64,000 nucleotides of DNA from Methylotenera sp. (GCF_029945535.1 NZ_JAQSCU010000010.1:567290-631289); one strand, 5' to 3'. Shown: positions 1 through 9,167, counted from the first letter of the stretch. Made by a program: numbers and translations. Notes: a model not told the origin generated them from the sequence alone.

Positions 1-419
1 TCTTTATGATTGTCACTGCCAATGGTGATGTGTTGCCATGTCACTCAGCACGTGTTTTGCCGAATATGGCATTTCCAAATGTGCGCGAAAAAGGTCTGGA
101 GTACGCTTGGAAAGAATCACCAGCCTTTAATAAATATCGCGGCACCGCTTGGATGAAAGGTCCATGCGTGACGTGTCCAGAAAAAATGAATGACTTAGGC
201 GGTTGTCGTTGCCAAGCATTTTTACTAACGGGTGATGCAGAAGCCGCAGACCCAGTGTGTTCACTTTCACCTCATCATCATTTAATTGAGAAGGCGATTG
301 AAGACAGCAAAAATCCAGTAATAGCTAATCAACCAATTATTTTTAGAACCGATAAGAACTCTAAGAAATATGTAGCGGGTGATAAAGAGCGGGTAGAAGA
401 GTTTCATGCTTTGCCTTAA
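1..419 (+). CDS. pqqE: PqqE, PQQ biosynthesis radical SAM protein, C-terminal part
   Basis: Partial gene, open at the left edge (frame continues as TTT ATG from base 3). PqqE is the radical SAM enzyme that cross-links Glu and Tyr of the PqqA peptide in PQQ synthesis. What is visible is the C-terminal SPASM region: a PCHSA cysteine, then GPCVTCPEK, GGCRCQAF and DPVCSLSP, the cysteine set that binds the auxiliary iron-sulfur clusters. The GDAEAADPVCSLSP stretch is typical of PqqE rather than other SPASM proteins. PQQ is the cofactor of the XoxF dehydrogenase encoded about 11 kb downstream. A strong terminator follows, so this is the last gene of its transcript. The radical SAM core lies outside the window. 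Confidence 0.93.
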   Translation, partial: FMIVTANGDVLPCHSARVLPNMAFPNVREKGLEYAWKESPAFNKYRGTAWMKGPCVTCPEKMNDLGGCRCQAFLLTGDAEAADPVCSLSPHHHLIEKAIEDSKNPVIANQPIIFRTDKNSKKYVAGDKERVEEFHALP

Positions 420-438
420 GCTTTAACAGATATAATAG

Positions 439-473
439 AAAGCGCGCAGCAACATAAGCTAGCGCGCTTTTTT
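439..473 (+). terminator. Rho-independent terminator after pqqE
   Basis: AAAGCGCGC (439-447) pairs with GCGCGCTTT (462-470) around a 14-base loop, followed by a T-rich run. It lies 20 bases after the pqqE stop and just before the MFS gene, so it separates the two transcripts. Confidence 0.85.
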
Positions 474-485
474 ATTTACGAATAT

Positions 486-1700
486 ATGAAAACTCAATCT
501 AATCTCTCTCCGCACTCAACCTCGACACATTCCAACCTTTTAGTCTATGTGCTAGCAAGCCTTGCCGCGCTTGCACCCTTTGCTATTGACACCTATCTGC
601 CGGCGTTCCATGTGATGGGCGCACAGCTAGGTGCAACTGATGTGCAAGTTCAGCAAAGCCTCACTTTTTATCTCTTGCCTTATGCGCTCATGACTTTATG
701 GCATGGTGCAATTTCAGATTCAATCGGTCGGATTACAACCATTAAATGGGGGCTAGGTGTTTTCGTACTGGCGTCTATAGGCTGTGCATTTGCACCTAAT
801 ATCGAGACGCTGTGGTTCTTTCGCGCCTTGCAGGGGATATCTGGTGGGGCTGGTAATGTAGTTGCGCGCGCCATGGTGCGCGATCTGTTTGAGGGGGCAC
901 AGGCGCAGCGCGTGATGGCGACAGTACAGATGTTATTTGGTATTGCCCCAGCAATAGCACCCATTATTGGTGGGGTGTTGCTGGGCATATACTGGCAAGC
1001 TATTTTTATCTTTTTAGCCTTCTATGCAGCGCTGAGTCTGTGGGCAGCTATTCGCTATTTGCCAGAAACAGTACCCGTCGAGAAACGTTTGCCGTTATCT
1101 GCAAAACAAGTGATTAAAGACTACAAAGTGATATTTGGCGATAAGGAATTTAATTACGTTGTATTAGCACTCAGTGCAAATTTTGCAGGTTTTTTTCTAT
1201 ACGTATTAGCCAGTCCTGTATTTTTAGTTAAGCAGCTAGGTTTTACTCAACATCAATTTGGCTACATGTTTATCCCTACCGTTTGTGGCATGATTTTGGG
1301 TTCATATCTAGCAAAACGAGCAGCGGGGCGCTATGCAAGGCAAAAGGTAGTTAAAATAGCCTATCTTTGGATGGCGGCAATGGTCATCTTGAATGTGCTG
1401 ATTTGCTATGCATTGCCCACAAGGCCTTTATACAACATCCTGCCGATTGCTCTGTTTAACATCGGCATGGCATTGGCAATGCCCATACTTTCACTTGTCG
1501 CCCTTGACCGACATCCCAAAATCAGGGGCACTGCGGCTTCAGGTCAAGCATTTATACAAATGCTATTGTCGACAGTATCTGCTGGTTTGATTGTGCCATT
1601 AGTCTGGTATGCACCGTCTGGATTGGCGTTAGCGATGGCGGGTTATTTGATATTTGGCTGGCTGATGATACGTAAGAGCAAGTTTTATAGCCATCAATAA
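486..1700 (+). CDS. Bcr/CflA family multidrug efflux MFS transporter
   Basis: 404 residues with about 12 hydrophobic membrane segments, the usual size for drug:proton antiporters of the Bcr/CflA subfamily. The N-terminal segment reaches APFAIDTYLPAF, the family's signature in helix 1. The loop after helix 2 has GAISDSIGR (about residues 74-82), a version of MFS motif A, and RALQGISGGAGNVVARAMVRD is the conserved stretch in helix 4. It probably exports small toxic compounds across the inner membrane; the substrate cannot be read from the sequence. The ATG at 486 has no clear ribosome binding site but gives the proper family N-terminus. It is convergent with the YgjP-like gene and seems to be a single-gene transcript. 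Confidence 0.9.
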   Translation: MKTQSNLSPHSTSTHSNLLVYVLASLAALAPFAIDTYLPAFHVMGAQLGATDVQVQQSLTFYLLPYALMTLWHGAISDSIGRITTIKWGLGVFVLASIGCAFAPNIETLWFFRALQGISGGAGNVVARAMVRDLFEGAQAQRVMATVQMLFGIAPAIAPIIGGVLLGIYWQAIFIFLAFYAALSLWAAIRYLPETVPVEKRLPLSAKQVIKDYKVIFGDKEFNYVVLALSANFAGFFLYVLASPVFLVKQLGFTQHQFGYMFIPTVCGMILGSYLAKRAAGRYARQKVVKIAYLWMAAMVILNVLICYALPTRPLYNILPIALFNIGMALAMPILSLVALDRHPKIRGTAASGQAFIQMLLSTVSAGLIVPLVWYAPSGLALAMAGYLIFGWLMIRKSKFYSHQ

Positions 1701-1749
1701 GAGAATGCTTTGATTTCAGAGCAGCTAAGCGATGATTAAACTTATATTT

Positions 1750-2247
1750 TTAGCTCTCTATTTTCCAAAGTAAATAAACGCGACAATCAAATTCTAGTTG
1801 GTGGTAGTTTGGCTCCATGTGCTGACAAAGTTGGTAGAATGCTTTGTCATGGTTGCGTTCCTTTAGATGTGCAAGTTCATGCACAACAATCATTTTTAAA
1901 AAATCAGCGGGCGTTTCTTTAAAGAATGAAGAAATTCGTATTTCTTTTTTAGCTTTAAGCTTTCCACCCTGCACGCGCGAAACTGCCGTATTCAGTCCTA
2001 GTGCATGATGATCGATAGTTAAACGGTTGTCATAATGCACTTTGTCCAACAATGGCGCATTGCGCAAAAAAGCTTGCTTGAGCTCGTTACTATAAACATA
2101 TAACGCCTTGTCAGTTTGAATCTGATGCGACTCTGGATAACGTTGTACGATGTATTCACCCAGCATATTTTGAGATTGCAACTGTCGGATTTTATCCTGC
2201 AACGAAGCAGAGTAATGTTGCAGATATTTGAGAGGGGGTGGTGTCAT
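1750..2247 (-). CDS. YgjP-like (DUF45) putative zinc metallohydrolase
   Basis: 165 residues. The C-terminal half has VVHELAHLKERNH (HELAH at residues 123-127, H133), the HExxH-x5-H zinc-site pattern of the YgjP/WLM-type metallopeptidase-like family. The family is near-universal in bacteria but its substrate is not settled. No signal peptide, so it should be cytoplasmic. The protein is shorter than typical YgjP (about 240 residues) and lacks part of the usual N-terminal region, yet the zinc site and the motif after it (FYQLCQHMEPNY) are intact. It is convergent with the MFS gene. Confidence 0.8.
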   Translation of the reverse strand: MTPPPLKYLQHYSASLQDKIRQLQSQNMLGEYIVQRYPESHQIQTDKALYVYSNELKQAFLRNAPLLDKVHYDNRLTIDHHALGLNTAVSRVQGGKLKAKKEIRISSFFKETPADFLKMIVVHELAHLKERNHDKAFYQLCQHMEPNYHQLEFDCRVYLLWKIES

Positions 2248-2472
2248 AGGTTGTTAATTATTATACAAATATTAACTAAATTTTAGATATATTTGAAGTT
2301 GCTTATCTAGTCATCCAAGCTCAATCCAAGTAATAAAGTGCTACTGATACCCGTTTTTGTTCTTTCAATTGAAATGTTTGCTATTAATTTAAAATACATT
2401 ATATCTTGAGTATTAGTTAGTTAATTTAGATTTTATTGATACGTCGAGCAGTGGTATCAGAAAGCAGAGCAG

Positions 2473-3144
2473 ATGATGGTTATTAGTCGTGAACATATCG
2501 CATTGAGTGCATACCTTAATCTTTTGGAGCGTAAGGGTTTCACCAAAATTGAGCTTCGGCAGCGTGAGGTGATTATACTGAAACTTATCCCATGGATTGA
2601 AAGTATTCATTGTGATGGCAACGCATTTAGGGATGCGGTTGATCAGCTATTTAAAAACTTGGACAAATCGCTATGGTTTAATTATTTACCAGTGATCAGA
2701 GAGTTTTTTTCGTTTTGGATAGACGATATCAAAGCCATTGTGGCCATGAATCAAGACAATGCTTTTGGTGCCAATTTAATCAAATGGAAACCAGGCGATA
2801 GTGATTTAAAAGATTTGTGGAATTCATTGGACAGGCATACTTTAACAAAGCTAGAAATGCAGCCATTAGATGAATATGAGAAGGTTCTACGTGGCAATGG
2901 TGTAGAGGATTTCGTAATTAATGCATGTAAAAAGCTAGCCAAGCTTCTATTGATTTTATTGCGAAATGCACCACATAAACAGCCCGTCGCCTATCGACAC
3001 GCACTGGATGCTAATTTGACTTTATTTTCATCAAATGAAGCTTATAAGGTGACACTAAAAGTCGGGCGGGAGTTCTATTACTTCTGGAAGAATGGTGTTC
3101 ATGTCATTGATTCTCCTCAACCGACCCTTGCTTATGCAGCCTAG
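2473..3144 (+). CDS. Hypothetical protein of unknown family
   Basis: 223 residues that I do not recognise. It has no signal peptide and no clear membrane segment. It is rich in Leu, Lys and aromatic residues, with long amphipathic stretches (for example EDFVINACKKLAKLLLILL), suggesting an all-helical soluble protein. Two adjacent ATGs (2473 and 2476) can start it; the spacing to the purine-rich AGCAGAGCAG fits either. It stands alone between a minus-strand gene upstream and a bidirectional terminator downstream. Codon use resembles the neighbours, so it is likely a real gene. Function cannot be assigned. Confidence 0.6.
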   Translation: MMVISREHIALSAYLNLLERKGFTKIELRQREVIILKLIPWIESIHCDGNAFRDAVDQLFKNLDKSLWFNYLPVIREFFSFWIDDIKAIVAMNQDNAFGANLIKWKPGDSDLKDLWNSLDRHTLTKLEMQPLDEYEKVLRGNGVEDFVINACKKLAKLLLILLRNAPHKQPVAYRHALDANLTLFSSNEAYKVTLKVGREFYYFWKNGVHVIDSPQPTLAYAA

Positions 3145-3173
3145 TTATTAATTCAACAAGCGAGAGTGAGTGT

Positions 3174-3203
3174 AAAAAAAGGAGACTTTCGTCTCCTTTT
3201 TTA
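3174..3203. terminator. Bidirectional terminator between hypothetical gene and fdxA
   Basis: A-run, then GGAGAC (3181-3186), loop TTTC, GTCTCC (3191-3196), then a T-run. A-tract and T-tract flank the stem symmetrically, so it can stop transcription from both convergent genes. Confidence 0.9.
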
Positions 3204-3250
3204 TTTTCATGCTATGTTAATTCAATATCTTAAATGAATCAGCCTGATAT

Positions 3251-3574
3251 TTACTCAATTAACAAATCACGCTTACCAGGTACGCCGTTCATTGCTTCTG
3301 CGTCTTCTAACGCAGCTTTACGCGATGTAATCACTGGCCATAATTCAGCTAAGCGCGCATTTAAGGCGATAAATTCTTGTTGGTCTGCTGGTACATCATC
3401 TTCGGCAAAAATCGCTTCGGCAGGGCACTCTGCAACGCATAGGGTGCAGTCAATACACTCATCTGGATTAATCGCTAAGAAGTTAGGGCCTTCTACAAAG
3501 CAATCTACAGGGCAAACATCAACGCAATCAGTAAATTTGCATTGAATACAGTTTTCAGTGACGACATAGGTCAT
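3251..3574 (-). CDS. fdxA: FdxA, seven-iron ferredoxin (3Fe-4S/4Fe-4S)
   Basis: 107 residues, the family length. Cysteines C9, C17 and C50 fit the 3Fe-4S site, and C21, C40, C43 and C46 the 4Fe-4S site of Azotobacter-type ferredoxin I. After the cluster domain comes the long C-terminal tail typical of FdxA, ending near GVPGKRDLL. It is a cytoplasmic one-electron carrier. The start has a good AGGAC ribosome binding site. It lies 96 bases downstream of cysN on the same strand, so it may be partly co-transcribed and could supply electrons to sulfite reduction; that is inference. Confidence 0.95.
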   Translation of the reverse strand: MTYVVTENCIQCKFTDCVDVCPVDCFVEGPNFLAINPDECIDCTLCVAECPAEAIFAEDDVPADQQEFIALNARLAELWPVITSRKAALEDAEAMNGVPGKRDLLIE

Positions 3575-3670
3575 TTTTAGGTCCTTAACAGCTATAAAGC
3601 GTAAAACGCTATTTTATTTGAATTTGAATTATTTTGCATCGCTAAATTGTTGCGCTATATCAAGTAGCGC

Positions 3671-4945
3671 TTAAACAATCATTCCAGCGCCAACCGTATT
3701 ATTAGTACTTTCGTCGATGACAATAAACGCACCAGTGGCGCGGTTAGTGTTGTAACTATCTATCATCAGTGGCTGCGCGAGTTTGAAGGTAATGCGCGCA
3801 ATATCATTCATTTTAAGGTCGGTAGTCGCTTGTTCTTCAAGTGTATTTACATCGACCTTATACGCAATAGTGCCAACTTTCGCTTTAGATTCACGAGTAG
3901 TGTGACGAATCACATAAGTGCGAGCAGGGGATAATGGGGTTTCTGACAGCCAGCAAACAAATGCTTCGATTTGTTTAACAGGTTCAATAGTGCTGCCTGT
4001 TTTAACAATCATATCGCCGCGAGAGGTATCAATTTCATCTTCTAATAATAGTGTGATACTTTGCTCGGTTTGGGCGCTTTGTAACTGTTCATCGCCAATT
4101 TGAATGGCTTTGACTTTAGATTGATAGCCATTTGGTAGCACAGTAACAGCGTCGCCTACGGCAATGTTACCGCTTTCGATTCTGCCCATAAAGCCTCTAA
4201 AGTCATGCAAGTCAGCATCTGCACTTGCATGCGGACGGCATACAAATTGCACGGGGAAGCGGAATTCTTCATCGCCTTCAGTATGCGCTGCCGGTGCTTT
4301 TTCCAGCATCTCTAGTAGCGTTTCGCTTGTGTACCAAGGCATGTTCTCTAGGCGGTCAACCAGCATATCGCCAGCCAACGCCGAGATAGGGATGAACTTA
4401 ATATCTCTAGCTTGTGCAAAGCCAATTTCATTTGCAAAAGTTAGATAGTCTGAACATATCTTTTCATAGGTTGCTTGATCATAATTCACCAAGTCCATTT
4501 TGTTGACGGCAACAACAATGTGTTGAATACCAACCAAATGTGCTAAATAGCTGTGACGACGTGTTTGCGTTAAAACGCCACGGCGAGCATCAATTAAGAT
4601 AATTGCCAAGTTGGCGGTAGAGGCTGCAGTTACCATGTTACGGGTATATTGTTCATGACCTGGCGCATCGGCAATAATGTATTTACGTGTACCTGTGCTG
4701 AAGTAGCGATAGGCTACGTCAATGGTAATGCCTTGCTCACGCTCAGCTTGCAAGCCATCGGTAAGTAGAGATAAATCCACCGCTTCCATACCGCGCTTTT
4801 TCGAGGTATTCGAAATTTGCGTTAATGTATCGGCCAAAATGGTTTTGGTATCAAATAGCAAGCGGCCGATGAGCGTGCTTTTGCCGTCATCGACAGAGCC
4901 GCAGGTCATAAAACGCAAAAGTGAATCGTTGTGTTGTGTTGTCAT
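3671..4945 (-). CDS. cysN: CysN, ATP sulfurylase GTPase subunit
   Basis: 424 residues. This is the GTP-hydrolysing large subunit of sulfate adenylyltransferase, which with CysD makes adenosine 5'-phosphosulfate (APS) from sulfate and ATP. GTPase motifs are present: G1 GSVDDGKS (residues 16-23), G3 DAPGHEQ, G4 NKMD. EF-Tu-like beta-barrel domains follow. The protein stops at the normal CysN length, without the CysC (APS kinase) extension found in CysNC fusions. This agrees with an APS reductase-type CysH in the same cluster, which makes PAPS unnecessary. It is the last cys gene, 76 bases after cysD, and a REP-like hairpin lies in that gap. Confidence 0.96.
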   Translation of the reverse strand: MTTQHNDSLLRFMTCGSVDDGKSTLIGRLLFDTKTILADTLTQISNTSKKRGMEAVDLSLLTDGLQAEREQGITIDVAYRYFSTGTRKYIIADAPGHEQYTRNMVTAASTANLAIILIDARRGVLTQTRRHSYLAHLVGIQHIVVAVNKMDLVNYDQATYEKICSDYLTFANEIGFAQARDIKFIPISALAGDMLVDRLENMPWYTSETLLEMLEKAPAAHTEGDEEFRFPVQFVCRPHASADADLHDFRGFMGRIESGNIAVGDAVTVLPNGYQSKVKAIQIGDEQLQSAQTEQSITLLLEDEIDTSRGDMIVKTGSTIEPVKQIEAFVCWLSETPLSPARTYVIRHTTRESKAKVGTIAYKVDVNTLEEQATTDLKMNDIARITFKLAQPLMIDSYNTNRATGAFIVIDESTNNTVGAGMIV

Positions 4946-4970
4946 ATTTTAATTTTAAATAATTGATTTA

Positions 4971-5020
4971 TTGTAGATTGGACTTCAGCCCAATAAGTCG
5001 GTTTAAAGAACGACCTACAA
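4971..5020. repeat. REP-like element 1 in the cysD-cysN gap
   Basis: Ends are TTGTAG and CTACAA. Inside are two short hairpins: ATTGG (4977-4981) with CCAAT, then GTCG with CGAC. The architecture (TTGTAG, hairpin, linker, hairpin, CTACAA) matches the element at 27942-28010 and its right end matches that at 23274-23345. It nearly fills the 76-base gap inside the operon, where it could stabilise or separate the cysD and cysN messages. Confidence 0.65.
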
Positions 5021-5021
5021 T

Positions 5022-5966
5022 TTAAAAGTAGCCTTCTTTTTTACGTTGTTCCATTGATGCATCAGAGGTTTGGTCATCAAGCCTTGTCGCGCCACGTTCT
5101 GTAATGGTTGATGTTGCTGTTTCAAGTACAATTTTTGATACGGTGTCTGCGTCTGAAATCACAGGTGCTGTGCAGCTAATATCGCCAACGGTTCTAAAAC
5201 GTACTTGCATCTTGATGATTTCTTCGCCGGCTTTTACTGGGTTGGTCACTTCGCCATTCACGAGTGGCACATTCACTGGCACAATCGAGCCAGCGCGCAT
5301 CACAACATCGCGTTGATGTGCGAAGTAAATGCTTGGTAATTGTAGTTTTTCACGTTCGATATATTGCCAAACGTCCATCTCAGTCCAGTTGGAAATAGGG
5401 AAGGCACGAATGTTTTCGCCTTTGTGTGAACGAGCATTGTACAAACTCCACAATTCTGGGCGCTGATTTTTTGGATCCCATTGACCGAACTCATCACGGA
5501 AACTCATGATACGTTCTTTAGCGCGCGCTTTTTCTTCATCACGGCGTGCGCCGCCAATACAGCAATCAAAGCCAAACTCTTCAATCGCTTCAAGCAAGGT
5601 CACTGATTGATGTTTGTTGCGTGACTCGTCAGCTGATTTCAATACGACTGTACCGCGTTTCATCGAGTCTTCAACTGAACGTACAATTAATCGTTCGCCC
5701 AATTCAGCGGCGCGTTGATCACGGAAATCAATTACTTCTTGGTAATTATGACCAGTATCAATGTGCATTAATGGAAACGGAAAGCGTCCTGGGCGAAAAG
5801 CTTTTTCAGCTAAACGTAAAATACACAGGGAATCTTTACCACCTGAGAACAGCAATACCGGGTTAGAGCACTGTCCAGCGACCTCACGCAGAATGTAAAT
5901 GGCTTCTGACTCTAGCCAATCTAAATGCGACAAAGGTTGATGGTTTGATTTTTCTTTATTTAACAT
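5022..5966 (-). CDS. cysD: CysD, ATP sulfurylase catalytic subunit
   Basis: 314 residues from the ATG at 5966; a TTG two codons upstream would add only Met-Asn. It is the adenylyl-transferring small subunit that works with CysN. The PP-loop LLFSGGKDS (about residue 40) is the PAPS-reductase-like superfamily ATP-binding motif, and GGARRDEEKARAKER and NWTEMDVWQYI are CysD hallmarks. The C-terminus ends in the usual REGYF-like form (KKEGYF). It sits in the tauE-cysI-DUF934-cysH-cysD-cysN run, 74 bases after cysH. No clear Shine-Dalgarno sequence is seen. Confidence 0.96.
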   Translation of the reverse strand: MLNKEKSNHQPLSHLDWLESEAIYILREVAGQCSNPVLLFSGGKDSLCILRLAEKAFRPGRFPFPLMHIDTGHNYQEVIDFRDQRAAELGERLIVRSVEDSMKRGTVVLKSADESRNKHQSVTLLEAIEEFGFDCCIGGARRDEEKARAKERIMSFRDEFGQWDPKNQRPELWSLYNARSHKGENIRAFPISNWTEMDVWQYIEREKLQLPSIYFAHQRDVVMRAGSIVPVNVPLVNGEVTNPVKAGEEIIKMQVRFRTVGDISCTAPVISDADTVSKIVLETATSTITERGATRLDDQTSDASMEQRKKEGYF

Positions 5967-6040
5967 ATTCAATAGCTTACTTTATATAATTAATTCAAAA
6001 CTTTAAGTCTGGTTTAACTTTACATTTTTATTTTTACCAA

Positions 6041-6799
6041 CTACTTTTTAACGTGAAGTCCACATTCTTTGTTAAGTGGGTCTTCCCACCACCATCTGCC
6101 AGCGCGAACATCTTCACCCATGGCAATTGCACGTGTGCATGGCGCACAGCCTATACTTGGGTAAAATTGATCGTGAAGTTGGTTATATGGTACTTCGTGC
6201 ATGCGGATATACGCCCAAACTTCTTGCTCAGTCCAATCGCTTAGTGGATTGAATTTTTCTAGTTTGTTACCTTCGTCAAATTCGCGCACTGGTAAGCTAG
6301 TTCTTGTCGTTGCCTGTGCCGCACGCATACCAGTCACCCATGCATCTTTGTCTTTAAGTGCACGTTGCAAAGGCTCTACTTTACGCATGTGACAGCAGCT
6401 TTTACGAAGCTCGATTGACTCGTAAAAAGCATTGATACCATTGGTTTTAACGTAAAACTCAACAGTGGCAGCTTGCGGAAAATACACGTTCAGTTTTGTG
6501 CTGTAGTGCTTTTCAGTTTCTGCAATCAAGTCATAAGTTTCAACAGGCAAGCGACCTGTATCAAGTGAAAAAATCTCAATAGCCACCTGATTTTTAAGAA
6601 TGATGTCAGTCAAGACCATGTCTTCCGCACCAAAGCTGTTAGCAAAGGTAATGGCTTTTAACTCAGCGCTAGCATCACGAAGTAACGCTAATACGGCAGC
6701 CGTTTTTGCGTTCACGCTGGCAACAAGCGTATCAGTCAATTCTGGCTTGGTTGCAGGGTTGCTTGCCGCTGGTTTTAGCATAGAAACAGAGTTATTCAT
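6041..6799 (-). CDS. cysH: CysH, assimilatory APS reductase (iron-sulfur type)
   Basis: 252 residues. It reduces adenylylated sulfate to sulfite with thioredoxin or a similar thiol donor. The cysteine pairs C135-C136 (KSCCHMRK) and C218/C221 (GCAPC) are the CC...CxxC ligands of the 4Fe-4S cluster in APS-using enzymes; PAPS-specific enzymes lack them. The ECGLH-type C-terminal motif with the catalytic cysteine is present as NKECGLHVKK. The ATG overlaps the DUF934 stop by one base (TAATG), so translation is probably coupled. With no CysC domain on CysN, this fits a pathway that goes directly from APS to sulfite. Confidence 0.95.
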   Translation of the reverse strand: MNNSVSMLKPAASNPATKPELTDTLVASVNAKTAAVLALLRDASAELKAITFANSFGAEDMVLTDIILKNQVAIEIFSLDTGRLPVETYDLIAETEKHYSTKLNVYFPQAATVEFYVKTNGINAFYESIELRKSCCHMRKVEPLQRALKDKDAWVTGMRAAQATTRTSLPVREFDEGNKLEKFNPLSDWTEQEVWAYIRMHEVPYNQLHDQFYPSIGCAPCTRAIAMGEDVRAGRWWWEDPLNKECGLHVKK

Positions 6800-7416
6800 T
6801 ATGCAACTCGGTTATAGCGTTTAAACACAGGGCGAGGTTCATCAACCGCACCTTGGTAAGGGTTGGTAAAGTCATTCAAGCTTGCCAATGCTTCTGTTGC
6901 AGAGCGATCGGCACGAATGAGGTAGCTGGTAAACCCGCTACGCTTAAAGAAGTACAATTGGTCACGCAATACATCACCGATAGCGCGTAATTCATTTTTA
7001 AAGCCATAACGTGTGCGTAATAAGGTACCTAGTGAGAAAATGCGACCATCAGCAAAGCGTTCAACATGTACAGCAATGATTGGTAAGCTATTTAAATCGC
7101 TTACGCTACTCACTAAATCCTCTAAAACTTCATGTGTATCAACCCACACACCAATTTGATTGCTGGTCATACGGTCTTGTAGCTCGGCTTTGCGCGCAAT
7201 AAAGACGCTTAATGGCACAATAATTTTGCCCGCGCTTGGAATCTCGGTAGTAGCAATTTGCTCTGCAGAAACAGTTTTTTCACCTGTAAGCTTGAATAAA
7301 ACAACTTTACCAGCTTGCTTACGTTCTTCCACTTGGCTAGCTGGCAGTTTAATGATGGTCCATTCATTTTCTGAAATGGCGGCAACGCCGTTATTTAGCG
7401 TGATTAAATTACTCAT
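6799..7416 (-). CDS. DUF934 protein of the sulfate reduction operon
   Basis: 205 residues, soluble. It belongs to the DUF934 family, which in Proteobacteria is encoded next to the CysI-type sulfite reductase; the role is not firmly known, although an accessory or electron-transfer partner of sulfite reductase has been considered. Recognisable features are GVWVDTHEVLEDL, the motif VERFADGRIFSLGTLLRTRYGF in the middle, and a later GDVLRDQLYFFKRSGF. The start (ATG, with AGAGGTGA upstream) overlaps the cysI stop by four bases, and its own stop overlaps cysH by one base. This tight packing argues for coordinated synthesis of the three proteins. Confidence 0.88.
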   Translation of the reverse strand: MSNLITLNNGVAAISENEWTIIKLPASQVEERKQAGKVVLFKLTGEKTVSAEQIATTEIPSAGKIIVPLSVFIARKAELQDRMTSNQIGVWVDTHEVLEDLVSSVSDLNSLPIIAVHVERFADGRIFSLGTLLRTRYGFKNELRAIGDVLRDQLYFFKRSGFTSYLIRADRSATEALASLNDFTNPYQGAVDEPRPVFKRYNRVA

Positions 7417-9095
7417 GCTGTCACCTCTGGTTTTGCTGTATTTTTATCTGCATACACGTGTGCTTTGAATGGTGCAACACCTAGGCGGCGTGCGGTATCA
7501 ATAAAGCGTTCTTCTGGTGTGCGCTCTTGAATGTAAACATCAATCAGCTTTTGCACTACCGCTGGCATTTCATCGGCTGAAAATGATGGCCCAATCACAG
7601 AGCCCAAACTTGCGTCGTTGCCTTGGCTACCACCAATGCTAACTTGATACCATTCAGAACCATCTTTATCGACACCTAAAATACCGATGTGACCAATATG
7701 GTGATGACCACAGGCGTTCATGCAGCCTGAGATATTGAGTTCAATATCGCCAATGTCATGCAGGTAATCTAGATTATCAAACTGCATTTGGATGGCAGTT
7801 GCAATGGGGATGCTCTTTGCGTTAGCCAATGAGCAGAAATCGCCACCTGGGCAGCAGATAATATCAGTTAACAAGCCAATGTTTGGGGTGGCTAAACCAT
7901 TTGCACGGGCTTTTTCCCATACCGCAAATAGGTCGCTGAGCTTGATATCAGCCAAAATTAAATTTTGTTCATGTGAAACGCGCAATTCGCCAAAGCTGTA
8001 TTGGTCGGCAAGATCAGCAACGACATTCATTTGCTCACTAGTTGCATCGCCAGGTGCTGTGCCATGTGGTTTTAATGAAAGTGTAACGGCGCGATAACCC
8101 GCAACTTTGTGCGCATGCACACTGCGTTTAACCCATGCAGCAAACGCTGGGTTGCTTGCAATAGCCGCATCAAAGCCCGCATCATGTGCTGGCAGTGTTT
8201 CATAAGGCATAGCCTCAAAATGCTTACTAACGCGCTCTAACTCACCTTCTGGAATCGTGTTAGGTGCATCTTTTAGGTGTGACCACTCTTCTTCGACTTG
8301 GCGTTTAAACTCTTCGATGCCAAGTGCTTTTACTAAAATTTTGATACGTGCTTTGTATGCGTTGTCGCGGCGACCATGTAAATTGTAAACGCGGATAATC
8401 GCTTCGCAATAGGTGAGGGCATGTTGCCACTCTAAATGCTCGCGAATCACTGTGCCTAAAATCGGGGTACGGCCTAAACCACCGCCCACCCACACTTTAA
8501 TAGCAACCTTGTTATTGCTGTCTTTATAGAACTCCATACCGATATCGTGCATTTGCACCACAGCACGGTCATCGCGAGTGCCAGACACAGCAATTTTGAA
8601 TTTGCGCGGTAATAACGCAAACTCAGGGTGGAATGTACTCCATTGACGCATGATTTCAGCCATGACGCGTGGATCAATAATTTCATCTGGCGCAACGCCG
8701 GCGAATTGGTCGGTAGTAATGTTACGGATACAGTTGCCTGATGTTTGAATGGCATGCATTTCAACAGTAGCTAACTCAGCTAAAATTTCGGGCACATCTT
8801 CTAGTTTAGGCCAGTTTAATTGCAAGTTCTGACGAGTGCTGAAATGACCATAGCCTTTGTCGTACTTGCCTGCAATGTCGCCTAACTTACGTAATTGCTT
8901 GCTTGAGAGCATCCCGTAAGGCACGGCAATACGCAACATAGGCGCTTGGCGTTGAATATACAGGCCGTTTTGTAAGCGTAGTGGACGGAATTCGTCTTCG
9001 CTTAATTCGCCAGCTAAATAACGACGTGTTTGATCACGATACTGCGCAACGCGCTCATCGACGAGTGTTTGGTCTATTTCATCATACTTATACAT
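7413..9095 (-). CDS. cysI: CysI, siroheme sulfite reductase hemoprotein
   Basis: 560 residues. It carries the six-electron reduction of sulfite to sulfide. The C-terminal half has the siroheme/4Fe-4S ligands in CCPGGDFCSLA and SGCMNACGHHHIG, the C-x5-C...C-x3-C pattern of nitrite/sulfite reductases. The N-terminal half has the ferredoxin-like repeat with LRIAVPYGML and the substrate-binding GHFSTRQNLQLNW. The cys operon context favours sulfite over nitrite. No flavoprotein CysJ gene is nearby, so electrons may come from ferredoxin or another carrier (inference). It lies 72 bases after tauE and overlaps DUF934 by four bases. Confidence 0.94.
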   Translation of the reverse strand: MYKYDEIDQTLVDERVAQYRDQTRRYLAGELSEDEFRPLRLQNGLYIQRQAPMLRIAVPYGMLSSKQLRKLGDIAGKYDKGYGHFSTRQNLQLNWPKLEDVPEILAELATVEMHAIQTSGNCIRNITTDQFAGVAPDEIIDPRVMAEIMRQWSTFHPEFALLPRKFKIAVSGTRDDRAVVQMHDIGMEFYKDSNNKVAIKVWVGGGLGRTPILGTVIREHLEWQHALTYCEAIIRVYNLHGRRDNAYKARIKILVKALGIEEFKRQVEEEWSHLKDAPNTIPEGELERVSKHFEAMPYETLPAHDAGFDAAIASNPAFAAWVKRSVHAHKVAGYRAVTLSLKPHGTAPGDATSEQMNVVADLADQYSFGELRVSHEQNLILADIKLSDLFAVWEKARANGLATPNIGLLTDIICCPGGDFCSLANAKSIPIATAIQMQFDNLDYLHDIGDIELNISGCMNACGHHHIGHIGILGVDKDGSEWYQVSIGGSQGNDASLGSVIGPSFSADEMPAVVQKLIDVYIQERTPEERFIDTARRLGVAPFKAHVYADKNTAKPEVTA

Positions 9096-9167
9096 GTTGT
9101 GCTTTTCTTAATCCCAAAAACTTAACTAATAATCTCTATGGCATATGGAGCTAGGTAACTCGCTATT

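Noticed and set aside
431-436. TATAAT between pqqE and the MFS gene, as an MFS promoter
   Set aside because: The only nearby -35-like TTGCCT is 14 bases away, and transcription would start within the terminator stem.
680-988. Open frame on the minus strand inside the MFS gene
   Set aside because: Low-complexity, Pro/Ala/Thr-rich translation, fully inside a real gene in the opposite frame.
3234-3545. 103-codon plus-strand frame over fdxA
   Set aside because: The antisense frame has clear FdxA cysteine motifs; this one has no support.
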